From positions 5,252-34,251 of the forward strand of contig JAGWBY010000029.1 in assembly GCA_021295675.1 (NCBI GenBank): 29,000 nucleotides of DNA. Reading direction: 5' to 3'. The position numbers and the translations under genes are program-made. The notes beneath the pieces are model-generated. The model was given only the letters and a program-made list of their open reading frames with translations. It was not told the DNA's origin and did not search any database. The stretch comes from Candidatus Latescibacterota bacterium (lineage in GTDB: Bacteria; Latescibacterota; UBA2968; UBA8231). Positions 15,772-23,969 of this stretch are shown piece by piece (position 1 is the stretch's first letter; the number at the start of each line of letters is the position of its first letter).

Positions 15772-16507
15772 GCGAAGATTCATCCGTTCAGATTTTGCTA
15801 GAATTTTTTCGGCAACCGAAGCATCTTTATTCGATCAATGTTTGCGCGGCGTGGCATCAAATCTCGGCAGCCCAAGCAAATACGCGCAGATGGTGGGGAC
15901 GACATCAGCTCTTTACAGAAGGGTAGCGGATTTTCTGGAATTACTTGAGTCGTGGAAACTCATCTACAAGTCCGATACCCGGGGCACGCGCCCAGAGCAG
16001 AAGGGCTTTGCGCCCAAACGCTATCTTTACGATCCGGGATTGGCCAATGATCTGCGACTGACTGCGCTGCCGCGTATCGATATCCTCTCAAGTCTCGACG
16101 CTGCTCAGCGCACGCCCATTGGGGGTATTGTAGAGAACGTGCTGGCGACCGAACTCGTGGCCTTGGGACAGAGTTTGACGGGTTGGAAAAAAGGCGTCAA
16201 TAGTTCCGAAGTCGATTTTATTTATCGCATGACAATGGGCGATACCATACCCATTGAATGCAAAGCATCACTTGTTACAAGACCGCGGGATACAGGGGGT
16301 CTGGCGGAATACGCTGCGCGGCATGGAAGCAAATTGGGCGTTCTCGTCAATCTCGCTATGCCGGGGAAACTCACGACATCTACAGGTCTGAAGGTGATCC
16401 ACATACCGGTTTACCTGATTGACAGGCTCGCTGAAATAGTAGAAGCATTATACAAAAACACGTCGAACTCCACTGACCCTTTAGGGTTGACTACCCATGA
16501 CAACTGA
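15755..16507 (+). pseudogene. 5'-truncated DUF4143 ATPase-family gene (AAA domain missing)
   Basis: The frame is open from 15755 (after a TAG) to the stop at 16507. The protein matches only the C-terminal DUF4143 half of the AAA_14-DUF4143 family. It starts inside the usual linker (FIRSDFARIFSATEASLFDQ) and runs through a winged-helix-like part (YAQMVGTTSALYRRVADFLE) to a PD-(D/E)XK-type core (SSEVDFIY, then IPIECKAS). The N-terminal ATPase with Walker A, normally 130 or more residues, is absent upstream in every frame I checked. No ATG or ribosome-binding site precedes the similarity; TTG at 15842 is the only near start. It is probably a degraded remnant of an accessory gene. Its 3' end overlaps the next gene by 11 nt. 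Confidence 0.7.
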
Positions 16508-17537
16508 CGAACATACCGCTGACCTAGCGTGGCAGCACGCGATCCTGCAAGATGTCTCGCGCACGTTTGCGCTCACCATTCCGCAGCTTCCGTCGGGCCT
16601 GCGCGATGTCGTCGGCAACGCGTATCTGCTGTGCCGCATCGCCGACACCATCGAGGATGAGCCGACTCTCTCAGCCGACGAGAAACGCGAATTTTCCGAG
16701 CGATTCATCCGGGTCGTCGCGGGCGAGGAGCCGCCCGCCCCATTTGCCGAGCAACTCGCGCCGCGCCTGTCCGACAGCATGCTGCTCGGCGAACGCCAGC
16801 TTGTGGCCAACACCCCTCGGGTGCTGCGGATCACGCAAGGGTTTTCCGACCGGCAGCGCGCCGCCCTCGTGCGCTGCGTGCGGATCATGTCGCGCGGCAT
16901 GGCCGAATTCCAGCAAAGCCCAGGTCTCAAGGGCCTAGATGACCTCCCCCATCTCGACCGCTATTGCTATCACGTCGCTGGCGTCGTCGGCGAGATGCTC
17001 ACCGAGCTGTTCTGCGATTATTCGGCGGAAATCGACCGCCAGCGCAAGAAGTTGCTGCAACTCGCGGTGTCGTTCGGCCAAGGCTTGCAGATGACCAACA
17101 TTCTCAAGGACATCTGGGACGATCGGGAGCGCGGCGCGTGTTGGCTGCCGCGAGACGTATTCCAGCAATCCGGGTTTGATCTGCACTCACTCGAAGCCGA
17201 CCGGACGAATCCCGCGTTCCGCACGGCGCTGAGCGAACTGATCGGCTTGGCCCGGATGCACCTCGGCAATGCGCTGGCGTTCACGTTGCTCATCCCCGGG
17301 CGCGAAGCCGGTATTCGCCGGTTCTGCCTTTGGGCGTTGGGCATGGCCGTACTGACGTTGCGCCGCATTCACGCCCACGCGGATTTTACCAGTGGGCAGC
17401 AGGTCAAAATTTCGCGGCGCAGCGTGTGGGCAACCGTGATCGTGACCAGCCTTGCGGCGCGCAGCGACGTGGCGCTCAAAGCACTGTTTGCGCGATTTAC
17501 GCGCAAGCTGCCTTCGCATGCGGAGGTATCGGCCTGA
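16497..17537 (+). CDS. Squalene/phytoene synthase-family enzyme (farnesyl-diphosphate farnesyltransferase-like)
   Basis: A 346-residue head-to-head prenyl synthase. Such enzymes join two prenyl diphosphates (two farnesyl units for squalene) through a presqualene-type intermediate. Both Asp-rich Mg-binding motifs are present: LLCRIADTIED (DTIED at 50-54) and QMTNILKDIWDDRERG (Asp205, Asp208, Asp209). The N-terminal VSRTFALTIPQLP and mid-protein DRYCYHVAGVVGEMLTELF are hallmark segments. The wording DTIED and NILKDIWDD resembles squalene synthases more than phytoene synthases. A hydrophobic stretch near the C-terminus (SVWATVIVTSLAA) may bind the membrane. No hopene cyclase, desaturase or carotenoid gene is nearby, so the end product is unknown. 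The ATG at 16497 has a weak ribosome-binding site. Confidence 0.87.
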   Translation: MTTDEHTADLAWQHAILQDVSRTFALTIPQLPSGLRDVVGNAYLLCRIADTIEDEPTLSADEKREFSERFIRVVAGEEPPAPFAEQLAPRLSDSMLLGERQLVANTPRVLRITQGFSDRQRAALVRCVRIMSRGMAEFQQSPGLKGLDDLPHLDRYCYHVAGVVGEMLTELFCDYSAEIDRQRKKLLQLAVSFGQGLQMTNILKDIWDDRERGACWLPRDVFQQSGFDLHSLEADRTNPAFRTALSELIGLARMHLGNALAFTLLIPGREAGIRRFCLWALGMAVLTLRRIHAHADFTSGQQVKISRRSVWATVIVTSLAARSDVALKALFARFTRKLPSHAEVSA

Positions 17538-17540
17538 AGT

Positions 17541-17569
17541 TGCGGCCCCAGTGCTGAGGCCGGACCGCT
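17541..17569. repeat. 29-bp dispersed repeat, copy 2 (intergenic)
   Basis: Matches 11135-11163 at 27 of 29 positions in the same orientation, beginning 4 bp after the stop of the squalene/phytoene synthase gene. Contains the CGGCC/GGCCG stem. No other copy was spotted in the window. Confidence 0.6.
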
Positions 17570-17638
17570 GGGCGCATAGCAGACAACAGTGCCATTTTTT
17601 ATCTTTTAGCCTCTATCAAATTCTCGGAGAAATTCACC

Positions 17639-18839
17639 ATGCAGTTTGATCTCGTACTCAAGGGCGGTCATCTGATCGACCCCCAAAACGGCATTGACGC
17701 ACCCAAGGACATCGGCATCAAGGGGAAGGCGGTCGCGGCTGTAGATGCAGATTTGCCGACGGAGGGTGCTGGGCAGGTCATCGACGTGAGCGGACTCTAC
17801 GTGACGCCGGGGCTGGTAGATATCCACATCCACGCCTATGCCACGGCCGGCCACCGCGACACGTGGGCCGGCGACAACAGCATCCTGCCCGACGGCTTTA
17901 GTTTCCGCACCGGCGTGACGACGCTGGTGGATACCGGAAGCGCGGGCTGGCGCAATTTTGAGGATTTTCGCTATCGGGTAATCGACCGCTCTGGTCAACA
18001 TCGCCGGGACCGGGATGACCTCTATCGACCACGAGCAGAATCCGTACGACATGGATCCCGACAAGACAGCGAGCGTGGCGCGAGAGAACGAGGACGTGGT
18101 AGTAGGCATCAAGACGGCGCACTACATCGGCCCCGAGTGGATTTCGGTCGATCGCACGCTCGCGGCCGCCGAAAAGGCCGCGACGCGGGTGATGATCGAC
18201 TTCGGCTACTTCAGAAAGGAGCGGCCCTACTACCAACTCTTGGGCGAAAGACTGCGTCCAGGCGACATAAGCACCCACATCTTCCGCGGACCGACGCCGT
18301 GGTTTGACGCCGAGGGCAAGGTGCTGCCCTACCTGCACGAGGCGCGGGCGAAAGGCGTCATCTTGGACGTGGGGCACGGTGGCGGCAGTTTCTGTTTCCG
18401 CAACGCGGTCCCAGCCATCGCCCAGGGATTCTATCCAGACTCGATTTCGACCGACTTGCACGTCCTCTGCATGAATATGGGTATGCTCGACATGGCGACG
18501 ACCATGTCGAAATTTCTGGTGATGGGCATGCCGCTCGGCGAGGTCATCCGCGCCTCAACCATCAATCCGGCGCAGGAGATTGGCCACCCCGAGTTGGGAC
18601 ATCTATCGGTGGGTGCCGTGGCCGATGTCGCGGTCTTGAAGCTGATGGAGGGGAATTTTGGCTACGCCGATTCGTTCGACGGCCGGTTGGACGGCCACCA
18701 GCGGCTGTTATGCGAGCTGACGGTCAAGGACGGCGAAGTGGTCTGGGATTGGAATGGCCGCGCGGGGATCGACTACCCAGAACTCGGCGACAGCTATGGG
18801 ATCCGCGAGGGCGAGTATTTGATCCTGCCACCGGAGTAA
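17639..18839 (+). pseudogene. Amidohydrolase/deacetylase-family metallohydrolase split by a frameshift
   Basis: Two plus-strand frames form one amidohydrolase of about 400 residues resembling the COG3964 deacetylase/dihydroorotase-like group. The first frame starts at ATG 17639 (GGAG 9 nt upstream) and carries the metal-binding VDIHIHAY (His63, His65) up to about 17990 (DFRYRVIDRS). The second frame is in register from about 17988 (ALVNIAGTGMTSIDHE). It carries the likely carbamylated Lys (VVVGIKTAHY), two further metal His (DISTHIFRG, LDVGHGGGSF) and the catalytic Asp (SISTDLHVL). The junction lacks a few residues compared with what I expect from the family, suggesting a small out-of-frame deletion rather than a one-base change. 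It is either a pseudogene or an assembly error. An independent start at 18015 would lack the first metal pair. Confidence 0.82.
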
Positions 18840-18845
18840 GCACCC

Positions 18846-19658
18846 GTGAGCACCGCTGCCGAACGCGATTACTTATTGGGAACCGACGACGAGGAACTGC
18901 GCCGCCTGCAAGCGCAGCACGACACGTGGCTCTCCGAAACCGCAGACTTGTGGGAGCGTGCCGATTTCAATGTCGGGCAGGCGATTCTCGATCTAGGTTG
19001 CGGACCGGGCTTTATCAGCTTAGAACTGGCCGAGCGCGTGGGGGCAGAGGGGCGCATTTTGGCGGTTGATGGGTCGCCGAAGTTCGCGGATTTTCTCCGG
19101 CACCGCGCCGCGTCAACCGGCTTGCAGCAAGTCGAGGTAGCGGTAGCGGATGTCCGCACCCTCGACCTGCCGGCCGCTTCTATGGACGCTGCGTTTGCCC
19201 GCTGGTTGCTCTGCTTCATAGAAGAGCCGCAAGGGGTGATAGAGCGGGTGGCGCGGGTGTTGAAAACGGGCGGTCGCTTAGTGGTTGTGGATTACTGCGC
19301 TTATGGGGCGTTTGTCGCCCGGATTGAACATCCTCACTTGCGGCGCGTGCTGCAGGCGGTCCATGAGAGTTTTGAAGAGAGGTTGGATATCGGTGGGAAG
19401 CTGCCGGAGCTAATGGCGCGGTGTGGCTTGGAGACCGTGGAGGTCGTCCCCATCGGCGGTATTGCCCGCCCAGGCAACCGCATCTGGCGCTGGATAGAGC
19501 AGTTCCTGCGCGTGTACCTGCCCGAGCTTGTGGTGCGTGGCGCATTGCGCGAGGAAGAGTGCGCCGCGCATTGGGAAGAGTGGCAGGCAAACGCCCGCGA
19601 TCCGCACGCTAGCATTTCATCGCCGCCCATGGTCGGCGTGATTGGCGTCAAGGTCTGA
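18846..19658 (+). CDS. Class I SAM-dependent methyltransferase (UbiE-like fold)
   Basis: A 270-residue methyltransferase. Motif I is ILDLGCGPGFISLELAERVG (about 47-66), followed by the post-I acidic loop ILAVDGSPKF, motif II DVRTLDLP and motif III GGRLVVVDY. This is the general small-molecule methyltransferase pattern, so the substrate is not predictable. The start is GTG at 18846, 6 nt after the amidohydrolase stop. Its stop TGA directly precedes the copper-chaperone ORF, so it probably belongs to one transcription unit from 17639 to 20897. A link to the copper/cytochrome oxidase genes downstream is positional only. Confidence 0.82.
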   Translation: MSTAAERDYLLGTDDEELRRLQAQHDTWLSETADLWERADFNVGQAILDLGCGPGFISLELAERVGAEGRILAVDGSPKFADFLRHRAASTGLQQVEVAVADVRTLDLPAASMDAAFARWLLCFIEEPQGVIERVARVLKTGGRLVVVDYCAYGAFVARIEHPHLRRVLQAVHESFEERLDIGGKLPELMARCGLETVEVVPIGGIARPGNRIWRWIEQFLRVYLPELVVRGALREEECAAHWEEWQANARDPHASISSPPMVGVIGVKV

Positions 19659-19691
19659 GTGTCGATCGCCGTGTACAAAAGGAAACATCCG

Positions 19692-20129
19692 GTGAAAATC
19701 GTCTCCGCGCTGTTACTCGTCATCATCGGATGCGGACAAGAGCATACCGGCGACCCCATCGTCGTGCGCGACGCTTGGATCCGCGAGCCGCCGCCGCGCA
19801 GCCCGGCCGCTGGTTATTTGGTCATTGAAAACCGAGGCGGCGAACCCGTCGCATTGGTCGCGGTGGCAACCGAGGCTGCCGAGCGAGCCGAGATACACGT
19901 AATGGAACACAAAGACGACCGGATGACGATGCGCCAAGTCGCAGAGCTACAGGTTCCAGCGGGCGAAGAGGTTGCGCTGAAGCCGGGCGGTACCCACCTG
20001 ATGCTGATGGAGTTGCGTCAGCCGCTGCGAGACGGCGACGAGGTGGAGCTGGTGCTGCGCTTTGGCGATGGAACGGAAAGGCGCGTACAAATGCCGGTGC
20101 AGAAGAAAGGTCTTTATGAGAGCGAGTGA
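19692..20129 (+). CDS. PCu(A)C-type periplasmic copper chaperone, lipoprotein
   Basis: A DUF461/PCu(A)C family protein, which carries Cu(I) in the periplasm and helps build the CuA site of cytochrome c oxidase. The copper motif is visible: EIHVMEHKDDRMTMRQV (a His and Met cluster), then GGTHLMLM (H-x-M) about 25 residues later. The H-V-M spacing differs slightly from the textbook H-M. The N-terminus ends in a lipobox (LLLVIIGC), so the mature protein should be lipid-anchored. The frame opens at 19659, but GTG at 19692 is preferred: AAAAGGA lies 8 nt upstream. From 19659 the protein would have 11 more residues. It is followed by a SCO1-like gene overlapping by 14 nt. Confidence 0.88.
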   Translation: MKIVSALLLVIIGCGQEHTGDPIVVRDAWIREPPPRSPAAGYLVIENRGGEPVALVAVATEAAERAEIHVMEHKDDRMTMRQVAELQVPAGEEVALKPGGTHLMLMELRQPLRDGDEVELVLRFGDGTERRVQMPVQKKGLYESE

Positions 20130-20742
20130 CGCGCTGATTTTTTGCGCGGTTTTTGCGCTGCTCGCAGCTTGCGGCGCGCAGCCAGAGGCCCAAAAGGACC
20201 CGGTCGCCGAAACCCCCGCCCCCGTGGAGGTGCCTCCTTTGCAGGATTACGGTGGCATTGGCGGAGACTTCGCGCTTGTGGATCAGCATGGCGCGTCCTT
20301 TGAGTTGCAAGGTTTGCGCGGCCAAGCCGCTATGCTCTTCTTCGGCTATACCTACTGCCCCGACATTTGCCCGGTGACCCTGTCGAAGATGGGGCGCGTC
20401 TATCAGCTCTTAGACGCGCCCCAGCAGGAGTTGACGACTCTCTTTGTCACCGTTGACCCCAAGCGCGATACGCAGGAGAAGCTGGCGGAATACCTCTCCT
20501 ACTTCGCCATTGATGCGATTGGCCTGCGCGGTAACAAGGAAGAAATCGACCAAGTGGTGCGTCAGTATGGTGCCTACTATTCTCTTGGAGAGGAGCAGGC
20601 CTCCTACTTAGTCGATCACTCGACCTATACCTACCTGATCGATCAGCAGGGCAAGGTGCGATTCCTCTTCCGCCAGAGCGACGGCCCAGAGCTGATGGCC
20701 GCAGTAACCGAGCAACTCTTTGCCGAGAAAGAAAAGCCATGA
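20116..20742 (+). CDS. SCO1/SenC-family copper-delivery lipoprotein
   Basis: A 208-residue thioredoxin-fold protein. SCO proteins deliver copper to, or reduce, the CuA cysteines of cytochrome c oxidase. The Cu ligands are Cys81 and Cys85 (YCPDICPVT) and His168 (DHSTYTYLID). The N-terminus is a lipoprotein signal (ALIFCAVFALLAACG, lipobox LAAC). The frame runs back to 20062, but the ATG at 20116 fits both the signal peptide and an AAAGG ribosome-binding site 5 nt away. It overlaps the end of the PCu(A)C gene by 14 nt, so copper acquisition and CuA insertion are coupled. Confidence 0.92.
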   Translation: MRASDALIFCAVFALLAACGAQPEAQKDPVAETPAPVEVPPLQDYGGIGGDFALVDQHGASFELQGLRGQAAMLFFGYTYCPDICPVTLSKMGRVYQLLDAPQQELTTLFVTVDPKRDTQEKLAEYLSYFAIDAIGLRGNKEEIDQVVRQYGAYYSLGEEQASYLVDHSTYTYLIDQQGKVRFLFRQSDGPELMAAVTEQLFAEKEKP

Positions 20743-20897
20743 AAAACGTCTTGTACAAAATAGTCAAGGTCGTCCACGCGCTGCTGTGGTTTCCGCTGAG
20801 TCCGATCATCGGCCCGGATTTTCCGCAGCGCTTGCTGCGTAGGGGCTGGCGAAAACTAACGCGTACCAAGCGGACGCCGACACAGACCAGTCTATAG
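20739..20897 (+). CDS. Small basic hydrophobic protein, 52 residues, coupled to the SCO1 gene
   Basis: An ATG at 20739 overlaps the SCO1 stop in an ATGA arrangement, typical of translational coupling. The protein begins MKNVLYKIVKVVHALLWFPL, continues SPIIGPDFPQRLLR and ends in a strongly basic, Thr-rich tail. A single hydrophobic stretch (about 4-25) suggests membrane association. I recognise no family. It sits at the end of the copper cluster, 30 bp before the sulfatase. It could be a small membrane partner of the copper genes or a chance ORF; the overlap favours real translation. Confidence 0.5.
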   Translation: MKNVLYKIVKVVHALLWFPLSPIIGPDFPQRLLRRGWRKLTRTKRTPTQTSL

Positions 20898-20927
20898 ACT
20901 CATCCACACAGCATCTCCAAGGAATCC

Positions 20928-22346
20928 ATGCCAGCCATGCAGCGACCGAATATCCTCATACTCTACACCGACCAGCAGCGGTGGGACGCCCTCGGTGCCA
21001 GCGGCAATCCCGAAATCCGCACGCCGCACTTAGACCGGCTCGCTGCCACCGGGGTAAATTTCGACCATTGCTTTGTGCAGAATCCGGTCTGCATGCCCAG
21101 CCGCGTGAGCTTTCTCACCGGGCAGTATCCATCCACGCTGGGACTCTCGCACATGGGCGTGCCCGTGCCCGAGGATGCGCCGACCTTGCCGCGCTTGCTG
21201 CGCAACTACGGCTATTGTAGCGGCCAGATAGGCAAGCTGCACTTTCTGCCGCACGCCAACCGCGACCACCGCGAGACCCATCCCGACTACGGATTCGACC
21301 ACTTGGAAATCTCGGACGAGCCAGGTTCCTACCACGATGCCTACCGCGCTTGGGTGGCGGCGCAGGCCCCTGAGCAGCTCGACCACATCAGCCTCGGTGA
21401 GGCACCCAGTTCAATCGAGTGGAAGCGGATTATGAACGTCCGCGACGGGATCGAGCATCCAGAAGAGCGCTTTGTCAAACGCGCCTTGGCCAGCCGCTGC
21501 CGCAGCGACCTGACCCACACGGCGTTTGTCGCCGAGCAGACCATGGAGTTTTTGACGCGCCACCAGGACGGCCCTTTTCTCTGCATCGCTGGCTTCTATT
21601 CGCCGCACGATCCGTGGGTGGCCCCCGAGGAGTTCCTCGATCTCTACGACCCAGCCGCGCTGACGTTGCCGCCCTTCCCACCGGCCCTCGACGCCCGCCG
21701 AGGACCACAGCACTTTTCCGACGACGAATTGCGCTCTGCACGCCACGGCTATTACGCGATGGTGTCCGAGGTCGATCACCACGTCGGCCGCATTCTCGAT
21801 CGGCTCGACGGGCTCGGCCTTGCAGACAATACTATCGTCGTCTTCACGTCCGACCACGGCGAGTGGCTCGGCGAACACCTGCGCTACGGCAAGGGCTACC
21901 CCGGGCACGACGCGGCCTCGCGCGTCCCCCTGCTAGTGCGCTGGCCCGGCGGAGCAAGGGCCGGTGGGCATTGCTCTCGCGTCGTCGAGGCGTTAGACGT
22001 GGTGCCGACGCTGCTGGAAGCCGCCGCAATTCAGCGGCCGGACGCGTTGCAAGGCAGTTCTCTCTTGGCCGATTTGCGCGGCGAGGAGGGCGACGGTCGC
22101 GGCTGCGCCATTACGGAAATGACCCAGCCCGAGCGACACTGGAAAACGCTGCGCGTGGAGGGGTTGCGCTACGTGGTGGATGCCAGCGGAGCGGAGGCAC
22201 TCTTCGACTTGGAGCGCGACCCGCTTGCCTACGAGGACGTGGCGGGCGAGAGCGAATACGCCGACCGGTTGCAAGCGGCCCGCAAGCGACTGCTAGAGCG
22301 GCTGCTAGAGCGCGAGCGGCCGCTGCCACGGCAGTGGACGTACTGA
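20928..22346 (+). CDS. Type I (formylglycine-dependent) sulfatase
   Basis: A 472-residue sulfatase. The modification motif is NPVCMPSRVSFLTGQYPS, with Cys55 of C-x-P-S-R expected to become formylglycine. The Ca-binding site is DQQ near residue 15 (ILYTDQQRWDALG) and SDHGEWLGEH. Substrates of this family are sulfate esters of sugars or other alcohols. No signal peptide is visible (MPAMQRPNILIL), so the enzyme is cytosolic unless the start is misplaced; AAGGA is 4 nt from this ATG. No sulfatase-maturing enzyme is in the window. A second sulfatase begins at 28286. The C-terminus is basic and Leu/Arg-rich. Confidence 0.9.
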   Translation: MPAMQRPNILILYTDQQRWDALGASGNPEIRTPHLDRLAATGVNFDHCFVQNPVCMPSRVSFLTGQYPSTLGLSHMGVPVPEDAPTLPRLLRNYGYCSGQIGKLHFLPHANRDHRETHPDYGFDHLEISDEPGSYHDAYRAWVAAQAPEQLDHISLGEAPSSIEWKRIMNVRDGIEHPEERFVKRALASRCRSDLTHTAFVAEQTMEFLTRHQDGPFLCIAGFYSPHDPWVAPEEFLDLYDPAALTLPPFPPALDARRGPQHFSDDELRSARHGYYAMVSEVDHHVGRILDRLDGLGLADNTIVVFTSDHGEWLGEHLRYGKGYPGHDAASRVPLLVRWPGGARAGGHCSRVVEALDVVPTLLEAAAIQRPDALQGSSLLADLRGEEGDGRGCAITEMTQPERHWKTLRVEGLRYVVDASGAEALFDLERDPLAYEDVAGESEYADRLQAARKRLLERLLERERPLPRQWTY

Positions 22347-22640
22347 GCTTGGTCTTGCTGCGAGCCGGAAGTATCCGGTTTATAAGATCAACATCTATAA
22401 TATCCAGCTTTTGGTGTGGGAGAATTAGTGCAAAGGGTGCGAATAGCGACACAATCCTCTTGACTCGGATATATGTCACTCGTAGGCTTTTTATCGCAAT
22501 GTAGTTCTTTGACAAGATAATAAGTTGCTAGTTCCAGTACTGAAAGTTTTTGCTCATCACCCCGTCGATGTAGGTCCTGTGCTGGGTAAAACCTGTTAGG
22601 TGGGTGGCCCGACTGATTTTTCCATAAGGAATAAAATTCC
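22347..22640. other. AT-rich intergenic region at the left edge of the accessory island
   Basis: These 294 bp show a clear drop in GC compared with the sulfatase before them. There is a TATAAT at 22396-22401 and a TTGACA at 22509-22514, but neither has a good partner at the right spacing. A small inverted repeat GGAAT/ATTCC (22628-22640) directly precedes the GTG of the HD gene and overlaps its AAGGA. It could slightly hinder translation. No gene is seen. Confidence 0.4.
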
Positions 22641-23969
22641 GTGAAGTATACTCACGAAATTAGAGACCCAATTCATGTATTTATTCGTTTGGACAGCGAC
22701 GAACGCAAAGTTCTTGACTCCCGTCCGTTCCAAAGACTACGTCATATTCACCAACTGGCAATGACCTATCTTATTTATCCTGGTGCAACACATAAGCGAT
22801 TTGAGCATTCGCTAGGCGTTATGGAACTCGCCGGACGGGTCTTCGATGTTGTCACGGATCCAGACAATGTCACGGATGAAATCAAGCATTTGCTGGAACC
22901 GCTCAATGCTCCTGATAACCGAGCGTATTGGCGGCGGGTGATTCGTATAGCAGCTCTCTGCCACGACATCGGCCATCTGCCGTTCTCTCACGCGGCTGAA
23001 AAGGAGCTTTTACCATATGACTGGGATCACGAAAAATTGACGCGGGAGATTATTGTTAGCGACGAAATGAAAACAATTTGGGACTCTGTCACTCCCCCGC
23101 TTCGTCCTGAAGACATCGAAAAACTGGCCATTGGACCGAAGAAGGCTACCGACATAAAGTTCACAGATTGGGAGACGGTCTTGACGGAAATTATCGTTGG
23201 AGATGCGTTCGGCGTCGACCGCATGGACTATCTGTTACGGGACTCGCACCATGTAGGAGTCGCCTATGGAAAGTTTGACCACCATCGGCTGATCGATTCT
23301 CTGCGTATTTTGCCGCCGGCCCAGTCGGGCGAGAAAGGGGAATCTCAAGAGCCAGCACTTGGTGTGGAAGAAGGCGGCATTCAGTCAGCGGAAGCGTTGA
23401 TGCTTGCACGATACTTTATGTACTCGCAGGTTTACTTTCATCCCGTGCGTCGAATTTACAACATTCATCTAACGGATTTTCTTAAGGAATGGCTCGATAG
23501 TGGCGCATTTGCGACTGACTTGGAGAGTCATCTAAAAATGACGGACAGCGAAGTGACGGCTGCTTTATGGGAAGCTGCTTTTGAGGAGAAGGTTGGTTCT
23601 ACACATGCATGCCGCATCGTACGGCGCGAGCACTTCAAGTGCCTATACCGACGGAATCCCGAAGATGTCACCATCAATCCGGAGTCAGGAGAATTAGTTT
23701 TTAAGGCGTTAGCGGATCAATACGGCGAGGAACACTTCCGTCATGACCGTTATCGTCAGAAAAGCGGTGCGCCGGATTTCCCTGTGCGAATGCGTGACGG
23801 TCGGATTGTATCGTCTATCACTTTTTCCGAGGTGTTAAGAAATATACCTGTGGTTTCAATCGACTACGTCTTCGCTAATCGGCAGTTTTTCGCCAAGGCA
23901 AATACATGGCTGAACGACAACCGTCTCACAATTATCGACAAACAGGAAGAGGAGAAACAAGATGGATAG
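22641..23969 (+). CDS. HD-domain phosphohydrolase, COG1078 (dGTPase-related) family
   Basis: A 442-residue HD-superfamily metal-dependent phosphohydrolase. The metal site is His56 (RFEHSLGVMELA), His108-Asp109 (ALCHDIGHLPFSH) and Asp193 (FGVDRMDYLLRDSHHVG). The N-terminus IRDPIHVFIRL and RLRHIHQLAMTYLIYPGATH are hallmarks of COG1078, which is related to dNTP triphosphohydrolases such as B. subtilis YwfO. A Gly/Glu/Pro-rich insert (about 227-249) is probably a loop. The start is GTG at 22641 with AAGGA 11 nt upstream. The next gene overlaps by 8 nt. It may hydrolyse dNTPs; a role in phage defence by nucleotide depletion is possible but unproven. Composition is AT-richer than the neighbours, suggesting transfer. 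Confidence 0.85.
   Translation: MKYTHEIRDPIHVFIRLDSDERKVLDSRPFQRLRHIHQLAMTYLIYPGATHKRFEHSLGVMELAGRVFDVVTDPDNVTDEIKHLLEPLNAPDNRAYWRRVIRIAALCHDIGHLPFSHAAEKELLPYDWDHEKLTREIIVSDEMKTIWDSVTPPLRPEDIEKLAIGPKKATDIKFTDWETVLTEIIVGDAFGVDRMDYLLRDSHHVGVAYGKFDHHRLIDSLRILPPAQSGEKGESQEPALGVEEGGIQSAEALMLARYFMYSQVYFHPVRRIYNIHLTDFLKEWLDSGAFATDLESHLKMTDSEVTAALWEAAFEEKVGSTHACRIVRREHFKCLYRRNPEDVTINPESGELVFKALADQYGEEHFRHDRYRQKSGAPDFPVRMRDGRIVSSITFSEVLRNIPVVSIDYVFANRQFFAKANTWLNDNRLTIIDKQEEEKQDG

Noticed and set aside
18015..18839. Independent complete gene starting at ATG 18015
   Set aside because: The frame continues family similarity upstream to about 17988 and lacks the first metal-binding His pair, which lies in the preceding frame; a split gene explains it better.
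22509..22514. Perfect TTGACA as a -35 box for the HD gene
   Set aside because: No acceptable -10 sequence at 16-18 bp spacing; kept only as a remark.
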